Source: Sclerurus mexicanus
Taxonomy: Eukaryota; Chordata; Aves; Passeriformes; Furnariidae
DNA: 64,000 bases
Assembly (NCBI GenBank): GCA_013396755.1
Contig: VWZF01002195.1
Coordinates: 1,552,234 to 1,616,233, forward strand
Direction: 5' to 3'
The notes under the pieces are model-generated. The model was given only the letters and a program-made list of their open reading frames with translations. It did no database searches and was not told where the DNA came from. Made by a program: the position numbers and the translations under genes. Below, in pieces: positions 23,555 to 33,412 of the stretch. How positions within the stretch are numbered: position 1 is the stretch's first letter; the number at the start of each line of letters is the position of its first letter.

Positions 23555-26500
23555 CTCTCATCCTCTGCTCCAACAAGAACTCAGCCTTTGGAACAGAGGT
23601 CATCAGTATTGTAAACAATAATCCAGAAGAAGCTTCTCTAGTGTCTGTCACAGTGCAATTAATAGTTATGAATCACCACTGGATATACCATCATTACTCA
23701 GTATAGCCCAAGATTTTGTTGATTATTTTCATGGTCTTTATGAACTTGAGATTTACTGAGAAACAGAATTTTCTATTTCCTCCCTACCTATCCTCATTAC
23801 TATTGTAGAAGTCCCTTCCAGACACAAGTTCAAGGCACTGATTCACATTCTTCCCAAGTGAGCTCAGTATTTTGGCCTTTTTAATTTTCTCGCAAATGAG
23901 TTTGACAGTTCCACGAGAAGCACTGCCAGAAACTTGCTAAGCTGCTTCTTGTTCAAACCTCCAGTTCCCTTGACTCCAGAGTTGATTCCTGGTTCTTGAC
24001 TCTGCTGCTGGGGCTGGGGACTTCAAAGTTAGCTTGTCATGGAAAATTAAAGTCAAGTCAATGTCTTCTCAAAAGGTTTTCACTGTGAAATGCACCTTTT
24101 GCCTTTATCTCAGCCATTTAACTTCATATTAGCAATTTAGTCAAGCAGAGGAAACAACTAACTACTTAAATAACATCAGCAATTTCACTCCAAAGACGTG
24201 AAATTCAGGGGAAGAAGATTGAATCTACCTCCTTAAGAATTAGTCAGTGCTGGAAGGCAGGAGAAATGTAGAGACAGTTTAAGCACTAATGATCCCCTGA
24301 ACCTTAAGCAGTAGTGGAAGTATGAAATTCAGGATGCTTCCTTTACTTTCCTTTACAAAATCCAATTACAGTTGTGTGATGTGAAAAAAAAAATTACAAA
24401 TACCTTTATTATATAGGCTAATAAATATCTCCAACTTGTTTGCTGAATACTGGAAAGGAAAGAAATGCCTGATGGATTTCATCTTGGGATAAAAAAGGGA
24501 TTAAATATATTTTTTTAAATTCTTTTTAGATATACAAATCTAAGAAGCCTTTGAAACCTTCTTGGCCTTTTTTGCATTTTATTCATTAATTCTTTTGAAT
24601 TAAAGCTTTTTGAATTATAGGTTTTTGATTGGTTGATTTACCTGATATCTGGATTGAGTGACAGGCAGTTTCTGAACAGGAATCCAAAAATTAGGTTATT
24701 GGAACCTTCTTGAATGACTCTCCAGCCTCATACAATTCTCCTAGAAAGGTGAAGGCAACAAGAAACACACAACTGCACAGACTAGTTAAGGAGCTGTTAG
24801 TGCTGAAGTCACTCAGTATATGTGCTTTCCAGGGCTGCTGTTAGCTAAAAAAGTTTCTTGGCGTGAGCTGTGACAGTGGGAGCAATGCCAGAGTCCTGAG
24901 GATTAGGGAAGGGTTTGTACAGGTTTGTACTCGGCACTCTCTCTCTCTGTAATGGTGTCACTTAGTCCTCATGGACCTGCTAGATCTTTAGCTCAGGGGT
25001 GGAAGCTCACACTGTGAACCAGAGGTAACTGCTGCTTCTGATGATCTACTGAAGTTAATTTTGCAACTGGCAGCAAAGTGCTGAGTTAGGTCCCCATTCA
25101 ACCTGTCTCACCTCTCTCTGTTTGGATTTGTGTTACTGACAAGCAGCTTTGTTCAGGAAGGAAATTAAAAGAAACTGTAGATTGAAGTGATCTTTAATTA
25201 TTGAGAGAGGTTTTATTCTCCCCTGATTTTCCATGAACTCATATTCTTCCCATCTGTGCAATGCAATCTTTTGTCTTCTAGCCAGTGTCACTGAACAGTA
25301 GATAAGTGTTTTGGATTACTGCCTTAAAATATTCTAGTCAGATGAAGACAATCTATTCTCTTGCACTTACCTATAAGATATACAAGTAATTATTGTTTCT
25401 TGCTTGTGTGTGACTCTTTTAAACTCTTTGCACATTGAGATACATATTTACTCATGTCAACCTGGTGATATCAGTAGTTTATATAAGTAAAAAAATGTCT
25501 TTCACAATGCATTCTTCTTTGGCACAAAGTAAACAATAGAAAATTAAGATGGAGAAGAACTGAAGTTCATGTGGTTCTGCAGATTGTCCTTGATCCATGC
25601 AAAGGGTTTTGCAGTATTTTCTGACAGTAAAATTTAGATTGAAAGATGTTATATTTACTATAGTAACATGTCTAGTATTTGCAACTTGGATAGCAGCCTG
25701 TTGTATTAAATCTGGATAAAACCACACCGTAATCTACTCCTGGCCTATACACTTCGTTTACATAGGGTCTTTGAGATTAGAGTCTGGGCAACTTTACATC
25801 AAAGAAATAACAGGATATGTAATTTATAGATGTTTTTTATTTTCTGCTTTCAGAAGTTTGACCAGAAGGAACATTAGTTTATCTGATCAGCTTCTGAATA
25901 ATTCCATGTTTGTTCTACATTCCTAAGCTTCCTAAAGTCCTAAAACTTTATTTCTCTAAATTATGTTTTCAGTTCCATGTGAAAAGGCAGAGCACAAACT
26001 GATCCATTTGTTCCAACAATTAATCATTTGATCAAATTATTAAACAGTCTGACAATTAAAAAGTGTGTATGTTGGCTATTTTAAAGTTTTGTTTCCTCAT
26101 CACTGCTTTGATCATGACTTCTTTCCTGCTTAGTGTACAGTATTTTCTTCTAATGAAGATTGTTCTGCACTGTAACAAGCATACAGCTAAAGAGATTCAA
26201 ATCATCTGTGCTCTCAGGGAAAGAACTCAGGAACCACTGATGGCTATTTTCTGCAATCTCTCCTGTTGTTTTATATTTTTTTCCAAAAGTCATATGTGAG
26301 AATAGTATGCAGAATTCTCCTATAATTTTCATTAATTTTGTATCCATAGATAAATTCCTCTCCAAGATATGATGTCTTTTTTCCTTACAAAATCACAGAA
26401 CACAGTAAAATTTTCTTAGTTATTTTTTTGCCGTCCACACATTTTGTCAACAGTTATTTGAGATTCACTTCTGCATACTGATAAAAGATTTTAATAATTC

Positions 26501-27952
26501 CCTAGCTCTGATCCTTGCAATATCTCTGTGGATATGTAATCTGTAGATGACAATCTTACTGGTTTGGGAAACTGTCAGTCTGCTATTGCTGCCTTTAATT
26601 TGTGCTACATTTATATTGCTAATGTGACATTCTTAATCCTAAAATAATAATAATAAAAAAAATCAAACAGTTACAAAGCTCTGAGAAAATTGTATGCACT
26701 TAGTTATCATTATCAAATAACCAGTAACAGCATCAAGGAATTAATTTTTATAGATGTCATGTTGAAACAATGCTTTTCATGCAATTGTCTCTGGACACAG
26801 ATTTCAGACAAAATTCTTCTTTCTCTGAACACAAAAAAATTATAGTTTCAACCAGTGTGCCTAACAGTGCATCTGTACACACCGAATGCAATTCTTTTAC
26901 TGCTATATACATAAAGCTGGTACGTAACTTCTCATCTGCTCCAACAACTAACTCCTTTCGTGTCTTTTGAATACATACTGTCTGATCTTGAAGTTTTCTA
27001 CCTAAATAAGAGGACTTCTGTAGGAGATATAATAATCAGTTTGAGTGCAAACACAAACAATTTTATGTATTTTTGCAAAATATTATCTAAAACAAACTCT
27101 TGCAAGAAATTGCATCTATCACTGATTTCAGAACTAGAGCTTAAAACATACCCATCGAAGTGTATCAGTTGTAGATTGCATATTTAAAAACAAGGCTTAT
27201 CACATATACCTACAAAAGATATCTATTTACAGAAGTCTGCCTTTTTAGAGACGTGAGAAATTGAATGTGTTGTACTCAATAGGTGCTAATTTTGTTCCTT
27301 TTAGAGGTAACAGAAATATTTTAGATGTTGTGGTGATGAATAGTATAAAACCAAAGTAGCTAAATTGGTATACATTTCTTACTGCGGCATTATTGTTTTT
27401 TGAGTTTGTTGAATTTCTTATTTCAAAATGTTTTGTAAAGTTAAGAGAAGATATTCTTATAGATAAGTTAAAATATGAAGAAAATTAAATTTATTGGAAT
27501 TTTTGTCTTTTCTGCTTTTTCTCTCTAGAGTGTGCTCTTTGTTACAAGATTTTTGGGAAAACAGCTGTAGTTCGGACAGATCTTGTGCTCAACATGTAAA
27601 AAAGCAGTTTGATGCTGTATTCAAAATCTGTCAAGTTTCTTTTATATGAATAAAAAGGAATTGAAAAATATATGAGCTGAATTGGAAAGCAAAATATGAA
27701 GGGCTTTTCACAGTTTCTGCACAAAACATTAATGATATTAAGAAAACTGAAACAGTAGCAGGTACTGATGAGTTAGACCTACCAAACCTTTCTTCTACAT
27801 TTCTGTTTCATTGTTCTACGTTACTACATGCAAATGTCACCTGCTAAACAACAAGAAGTTGAAAAGTGCAAAGGGATCTGGACAGAGTTAAGAAGTGACA
27901 AGAGAAATAAGGTTGACAGCAGTCAGTGAAAAAAATTAAAATTTCTACGTAG
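23555..27952. other. Unannotated AT-rich DNA
   Basis: No gene or recognisable mobile element except a possible exon-like segment at 27,529. A short (AAT)n run lies near 26,643-26,655. Frames at 25,479-25,727, 26,063-26,365 and 26,770-27,187 are AT-rich and unrecognised. Confidence 0.5.
27529..27651 (+). other. Exon-like segment, hypothetical
   Basis: A strong pyrimidine tract (27,501-27,526) ends in TAG, followed by an open phase that begins with one spare base and reads VCSLLQDFWENSC and onwards through QHVKKQFDAVFKICQ to a TGA at about 27,650. An AATAAA overlaps this stop. A canonical donor is lacking, so it would have to be a last exon with a very short 3' UTR, which is unusual. I do not recognise the protein. 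Chance is a realistic explanation in 64 kb of AT-rich sequence. Confidence 0.15.
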
Positions 27953-28425
27953 TGGGTTGGCCTTGGTGGCCCACCAAGTTTCTCTATCACTCCTCTCCTC
28001 TGTAGGAAAAAATCCATAGGTCAAGATAAGGCAGTTTAATAAAGCAAAACCAAAGGCTGCATATATGAAAGGAAAGGAAAATAAAACATTTTATTTTCTA
28101 CTCCCCATCAGCAGGCAATATCTGGCCAATTCCTGGGAAACAGTTTCAGCATGCATAAAGGTTGCTCTGGAAGATAGGCACTTAATAACGAATGCCCTGC
28201 CCACACCTTCCCTTCCCCATGCCTGCCTCATCCTTTCTATTAACTTTATTGCTGAGCAGACAGCATGTGGTAGGGAATATCCCCTTTGGTCAGTTGGGGT
28301 CAAGACTGCCCACCCCAAGCCTACTGGGTAGAGGGAATATTGGAGAGATGGCAGTGTTGCTGTACTGGAGCCTGTTTGTCCCGACCCTATGAACTCTGGG
28401 ATTTTCAATGAAGTTGAACAATGCA
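27953..28425 (-). mobile_element. Endogenous retrovirus LTR (solo)
   Basis: On the plus strand this reads as the complement of an avian ERV LTR: TGGGTTGGCCTTGGTGGCCC at the 3' edge, then GGTCAAGATAAGGCAGTTTA at 28,020, and the GGGAATATCCCCTTTGGTCA/GTTGGGGTCA block at about 28,275-28,305. It starts with TG and can end with CA at 28,424-28,425; the four bases GTAG flank both ends (27,949-27,952 and 28,426-28,429), a possible but short target-site duplication. No internal retroviral genes adjoin it. The minus-strand frame 28,091-28,435 lies inside the LTR and is not a gene. Confidence 0.7.
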
Positions 28426-30665
28426 GTAGTGACACTGCACAGAGTGGGATCTAAATGAGGTGAGTTTTGTAGGGAGAGGTATTGTCTTTTACTTCAGCCA
28501 CTGAAAATGACAGTGATACAGTTTCTAACAGCAAAGGGCCGAAACTATTTAAACCAGCAGATTGGTTGAAGGTTTTACCAATTTTCCAGTCACTCTTTTA
28601 TCTGATTTTTATCAACATTTGTTTTAGTGAAACCTGTCTATCAAACGTCTGTGATGACTGACCTTTGCCACACTTAAGTGACTATTCAATGACTTTCTGA
28701 GTGATTGGTAACACTATCCACAGTGATCTATGAGATCTTTTAGTGAAGTAAGCACTAGAACGTATTTTGTATGAATGAAACAATCATGGAATAAAATTTA
28801 AAAATTATCTGTGAAGCATGGATCAAAAAAGATTTTAGTCTCAGCAATTTAAAAATCTGCCAACTCTTTACTATTTGCTTTTGATGAAATCCAATAGAAC
28901 AAACAAAAACTTTTGCTAAGGAAAAAAATTTTTAGAATGGACTTCAGGTCTTTTCTGCTTGAAGCAATGGGAATGATTCCAAACTTTTCTGAAAAGGTCC
29001 CTGAGATTGCTGAAAATCTGGAAATACTATTCATGGAACAAGTGGTAAAATACATTCTCATCAAGGTACCACTGTCCTTATAAAATGACCCTTTTATTCC
29101 TCTCAGTGATGGCATATTGTTTAGAGATTGAGTAAGAAATGAAAAGAGGGAAAAATATCTCCTGAAGCACTTTCTTCTCAGCAAAGGTTAAGCAAGACTT
29201 ATGTGTTTTTTTGTTTGTTTTGCCTTTATTTTTCTTTTTTTCCCCCTCTTCTAAGAGCAAGGCAGTGAGACTCATACAGGACAGAAATTTCTGAATAGCT
29301 GTGAGAAGGATTTCATTTTAAATAAGGGATAAGATGATAAGAATAATTTTTGCCACTTCTGACTTTACTGTTTCTCTCAGAGATGAATTTTGACTTTAAA
29401 GTTGAATGTAGAGGACAGTGAGCAATAGCCCTGGGATAGGACCAAAAGCCAGACCATTCATTTGTGATCTGCACCAGGCTGTCCTTAAGTAATTTTCCAC
29501 TGCTGACACATTTTTCCTTTTTGTTCTACAAGTATTCACATTTGCATTCTGGATGATAGGCTGAAATATAACCAAAATCTGAGTCTGTAATCAGCTCTAT
29601 TCAGCCAGATCCTGCTACCTGTGCATTGCTTGTTTCCTTCTACCTTCTTTGTATGTCCCTTGTTTCTTAATATCCTTTACAATATACATGCCAAGTAGCA
29701 CTCAGGCTTGATTTACATGTACAGTGCATTTGTGCACAGAGGAGCAATCACAGCAAGTTTATACACAACCCATCATTAATCTGTTCAGCGGTGCATTCCT
29801 GTGTTAGCATGGAGACACATTGACTTTCCAGAATCACACAGGGCAAAATTCACAGTTGCTACAAGGATTTAGCACAAGTTTTTCCCTCTGTGATATGTGA
29901 CTAATATTATCCACTTAATATCAGGAGGCTACAGCTCTGAATCTCAAGTCATTAACATTTGTAAAATACATCAAAAACTTGAAGTGAAATACATTATCGT
30001 CAGAAAAAAATGATAAAAATATTTTAAAAAAAATTATGCTACCAAGTGAATTATGCTTTTTCATTAGCAATGGTACTTCTCCTGTTGCTGTATGTCTATC
30101 ATCCTCACATTCTGTGAATGTTTTCTGATCTACAACATCTCACATCCATTTTCTTGTCTAATTTTCCAGAGTCAAGCTCAGAATGTTTTCCTCAAGTCCT
30201 CAAATAAAACTAAACTGAAGTGAGAAGTGGCTGTAGCTTTTAGGTCTCAGCAGCTTTTAGGAGAAGCAGCATTAATTTTCTTTGGTAACTCCTCAAAATA
30301 CCCCTAACAAAACATACTTCCCTACTGTATTTTTCTGCAAGTCTTGAGTCAAACTGAGAAACCTTTATCCTGATTAAAATCTTCAAAGGTGTTTCGTCTA
30401 CCAAAACCAGTATAATTCCCTGTGAAACACTGCTACTTATTATTCCTTATACGTTAAGATCACATAATCTACTTTCTTACTTTGCTTGCTATTTTAGATG
30501 CCTGTACACATTTCAACTAATGCCAAGTTGCCAGTGAGCTTTCAGCCATAAAAATTCCCTGAAATATCCTAGACATGTCCATAAGTGACTCCTTTTCTTA
30601 GACAAAAAGATAGGATAATCTTGTGTAACTTGGGGAACAATATGTTTTTTAAGGAATACATTGCA
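28426..30665. other. Unannotated AT-rich DNA
   Basis: No gene or clear repeat, apart from an exon-like segment at 28,936-29,065. The 111-codon minus-strand frame at 28,849-29,184 is unrecognised and overlaps that segment. Confidence 0.5.
28936..29065 (+). other. Exon-like segment, hypothetical
   Basis: Between an AG at 28,934-28,935 and a donor-like AAG|GTACCA at 29,065, the plus strand is open and reads MDFRSFLLEAMGMIPN, then FSEKVPEIAENLEILF and MEQVVKYILIK. The amphipathic pattern is helical-repeat-like. The acceptor is poor (A-run and only five T), and the frame is closed upstream at a TAG near 28,892. The protein is not recognised. It may be a chance frame or an old pseudo-exon. Confidence 0.15.
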
Positions 30666-30669
30666 GAGA

Positions 30670-30920
30670 GGAAACTGTAATTTCATCAAGATCCTGAACA
30701 CGAGGAAGAACTTCCTTGATATGCATGTGACCACACACTGGAACAGATTACCTAGAGAGGTTGTGGAATCTCCCTCACTGGAGATATTCAAGAACCTTCT
30801 GAATGCAATGTTTTGTAATGTGTTCAAGGATGACCTTGCTTAAGTAGAAAGAATGGACCAGATGACCTACTGTAGTCCCTTTCAACCTTACCCATTCTGT
30901 GATCCCATGATTCTGTGATC
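30670..30920 (+). mobile_element. CR1 LINE 3' end
   Basis: Plus-strand text matches the end of CR1: HWNRLPREVVESPSLEIFK at about 30,735-30,795, which is the translated form of the 3' region, then GACCAGATGACCTACTGTAG, CCCTTTCAACCTTACCCATT and a tail of CTGTGATC/CATGATTCTGTGATC at 30,893-30,920. Only the last 250 bases are present. Confidence 0.85.
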
Positions 30921-31970
30921 ATACCTTCTTGTTAGTGAACAGTACTCTTGCTCTAAGATCTACCATCCAATTTTCATAAACTTTAAATAATTACCTTAGA
31001 TACTATTTATTATCTATTCCAGAATGTCTAAATATGTTTCTTTAATTGTCATATTTTTTTTACTTGCCATCAAAAAAATTTTAGTCTGTAACTTAGTTAC
31101 AGCAGAATCAATATGTAGCAGATTTTTGCTGAAGTCTACATAAATGATGCAAATATTCTTGCCACAGATGTAAGAGAAGAACTAGCCAGAATGAATTCCA
31201 TGAGCTTTAAGAGAGTGACAAAATACGTATTTGAGGATGGAATTTCAGACTGGTTTTTAATACAAGACTTCTGATGCTGCATGCATACATTATTACCTTT
31301 CTCAGGACACAGAATCCTTATGCAGGCTTTTGTTAAGTCTTAGCCTTTCTCTAATGCTTATCTTCCACTAAAAAAATGAATAAGAGAGATAAAATGGCAA
31401 AATCAGGTTAAAATAATTTTGGTTGCACAAATCCCAATAAGTAGTCAGGCATTTTGGAACAGATATATTACCAAAAGCAAATGTATCTTCTGTATTTTTT
31501 CAAGCTTTATCACAATATATTTCTCAGAAGAAATCATATTTATTTGTCAGAATTTGCCAACATTTCTCTGTTGCAATTTATCCTTTAATAAAATAAATTA
31601 GGTCAAAATGTTCAAAGCAGAGAACCTGATTGCCCTTAATGTAGAGATTGAGTCAGAAGCTGGCATAAAAACTTGTAGCACTCTGAGAATGCAATTCAGT
31701 CACTGAAAATCTCTGATTTCTCCATCTCCATCATTCATTAAGAACTTTGAAATTGCAAGTCTTCAATTCTCATTAGAAGTCACTTCACCTAACCCCTGCC
31801 ATGCAGAATTTCAGTCTGTGAACTTCTGCAATGACTCTAAATTAGTTTTCTAGGCTTTTTGCATTACAAGTGAAAAGATATATGAACCTGCTTGAATGGG
31901 TCAGATCTTTCTTGGGAATGCCCATTTCTGTCAGCTCATTTGTAGCAAAGAGGTGCTCTGTACAAACACC
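30921..31970. other. Unannotated AT-rich DNA
   Basis: No gene or recognised repeat. The short frame 31,419-31,601 is unrecognised. Confidence 0.55.
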
Positions 31971-32437
31971 TGTTTTAGGCTAGCAGGATTTTCCCCTTGC
32001 ATATCAAAGCCTGTTGTGATTTAGGCATGGTATTCTCCAATTCAGTACTCCCACTAAAAAGGCCATGAGCAATTCCCCTTCACTCCTCCAGTGGAAGACA
32101 AAAAGGCAAAGATCACGGGTTGAGACAAGAACAATTTACTGGAAACAGAAATGAGATAAGAAAAAACCAAAGTAACAGCAACAATATTAATAAAAATGGT
32201 AAAAGACAAAGACAACTATTTACACGGGGAAAACTTCCAACAATAAACAAAGACTGGAACATTCCTCCTGACATATTTTCTCCACTGGAAGGAACTCATT
32301 CTCCTTGGAAGTGAGAGATTTGCTTTCCCCTGCCCCTGGCAATGACATGAGGTGGTATTGAATAACATTAGTGTCCTGGTCATGCTGCCTCCTGGCTATT
32401 GCAAAATATTAGCCCTGTCCTGGTCAAAATCAGGACA
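31971..32437 (-). mobile_element. Endogenous retrovirus LTR, second family
   Basis: The plus strand is the complement of another LTR type common in birds: GGGTTGAGACAAGAACAATT TACT at 32,118-32,141, AAAGTAACAGCAACAATATT near 32,168, TGACATGAGGTGGTATTGAA at 32,344 and CTGTCCTGGTCAAAATCAGG ACA at 32,415-32,437. The 5' end on the minus strand therefore begins TGTCCTGA. The 3' end is uncertain (TG at 31,971 or 32,012) and I found no exact target-site duplication. A CR1 fragment begins about 60 bases further right. Confidence 0.6.
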
Positions 32438-32671
32438 CAACCTTATCTGGGTTGCAAGATCTGGGATTACTCATGGTATAAGCAAAAAACTCTAATACAC
32501 AAGTGGCAGGGAATTGTCCCACTCTGCTCTGTGCTGGTATGGCCTCGTCTTGAATATTGTGTGCAGTTTTGGGCACCACAATATAAGAAAGATATTAAAC
32601 TCCCAGAGAATGTCCAAAGGAGGGCAATGAAGATGGTGAAGGGCCTTGAAGGGAAGCCATATGAGAAGTAG
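32399..32671 (+). pseudogene. CR1 ORF2 C-terminal remnant fused to LTR frame
   Basis: A 90-codon frame whose first third lies in the LTR and spacer (not coding in origin) and whose last 45 or so codons are genuine CR1 ORF2 sequence (LEYCVQFWAPQYK, RRAMKMVKGLEGK). The open frame across the join is fortuitous. It ends at the natural position of a degraded RT C-terminus, with TAG in place of a codon after PYEK. Confidence 0.75.
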
Positions 32672-32878
32672 CTGAGGTCACTTGGTCTGTTCAGCCTGGA
32701 GAAGAGGAGACTGAGGGAAGACCTCACTGCAGTCTACAACTTCCATGTGAGGGGAAGAGTAGGGGCAAGCACTGATCTCTTCTCTGTGGTGACCAGTGAC
32801 AGAACCTGAGGGAATGGCCTGAAGTTGTGTCAGGGGAGGTTTGGGATCGATATTAGAAAAGGGTTCTTCACCCAGAGC
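32500..32878 (+). mobile_element. CR1 LINE fragment, truncated at both ends
   Basis: Plus-strand translation gives VWPRLEYCVQFWAPQYKKDI at 32,540-32,600 and ENVQRRAMKMVKGLEGKPYE at 32,605-32,665, the end of CR1 ORF2, then the 3' UTR block TCTCTTCTCTGTGGTGACCA at 32,775. It breaks off at about 32,878 before the octamer tail, joined to unrelated DNA. It belongs to the same subfamily as 22,994-23,554. Confidence 0.85.
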
Positions 32879-33097
32879 ACGTTTGTTGTTTGTCTCTTGT
32901 ATTCTCTGGGCCTCACCCATTTGCTCTGAGTAACAAGTCTTGGAAATTACACATGGTCTCAAAAGGAGGTATAAACTCACCAATAATTCTGACCACCAGG
33001 AGAGAAAAGAAAATAGAAGTGTCACTTCCCCCAGGCAAGTAGAATTACTCAAAAAGCCTAAGAAAAATCCTTAACTATTTTTAATGTCTTCCTATCC
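32879..33097. other. Spacer between CR1 and LTR, unrecognised
   Basis: About 220 bases without a recognisable feature. It replaces what should be the CR1 3' end, so one boundary of a deletion or insertion lies at about 32,878. Confidence 0.5.
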
Positions 33098-33407
33098 TAG
33101 TTTTTGCTGTGATTGAATTAATTTTCTTCATGGTAGCTTGTGTGGGGCTGTGTTTTGAATTTGTGCTGGAAACAGTATTGATGATACAGGATGTTTTAGT
33201 TACTGCTGAGCAGTTGTGAATGAATTCCTTTTTTTTGATTCCTTGTTTTGATTTATTTGCATGAACAGCTTTTGCTTTACTTCTTACTCTGTCTTTATCT
33301 CGATCTGTGAGTTCTTTCCCATTTACCCTTCCCATCCCACTGGATTTTCACCCTCATCCCACTGGGTGTGTGGGGCTTAGCTACTGGCTGGGGTTAAACC
33401 TGGACTG
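33098..33407 (+). mobile_element. Endogenous retrovirus LTR with internal deletion
   Basis: Same broad LTR family as 27,953-28,425 but in plus orientation: ATTAATTTTCTTCATGGTAG at 33,115, GTGCTGGAAACAGTATTGAT at 33,163, GTTACTGCTGAGCAG at 33,199-33,214, then a jump to TGTGAATGAATTCC at 33,216, and the U5-like end CTGTCTTTATCTCGATCTGT at 33,290 and TGGCTGGGGTTAAACC at 33,385-33,400. The middle section that holds the GTCAGTTGGGGTC block in the other copy is missing. TATCC flanks both sides (33,093-33,097 and 33,408-33,412), a plausible 5-bp target-site duplication, as expected of ERVL-type integration. Confidence 0.72.
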
Positions 33408-33412
33408 TATCC

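Noticed and set aside
28091..28435. 114-codon minus-strand frame
   Set aside because: It lies almost wholly inside the LTR at 27,953-28,425.
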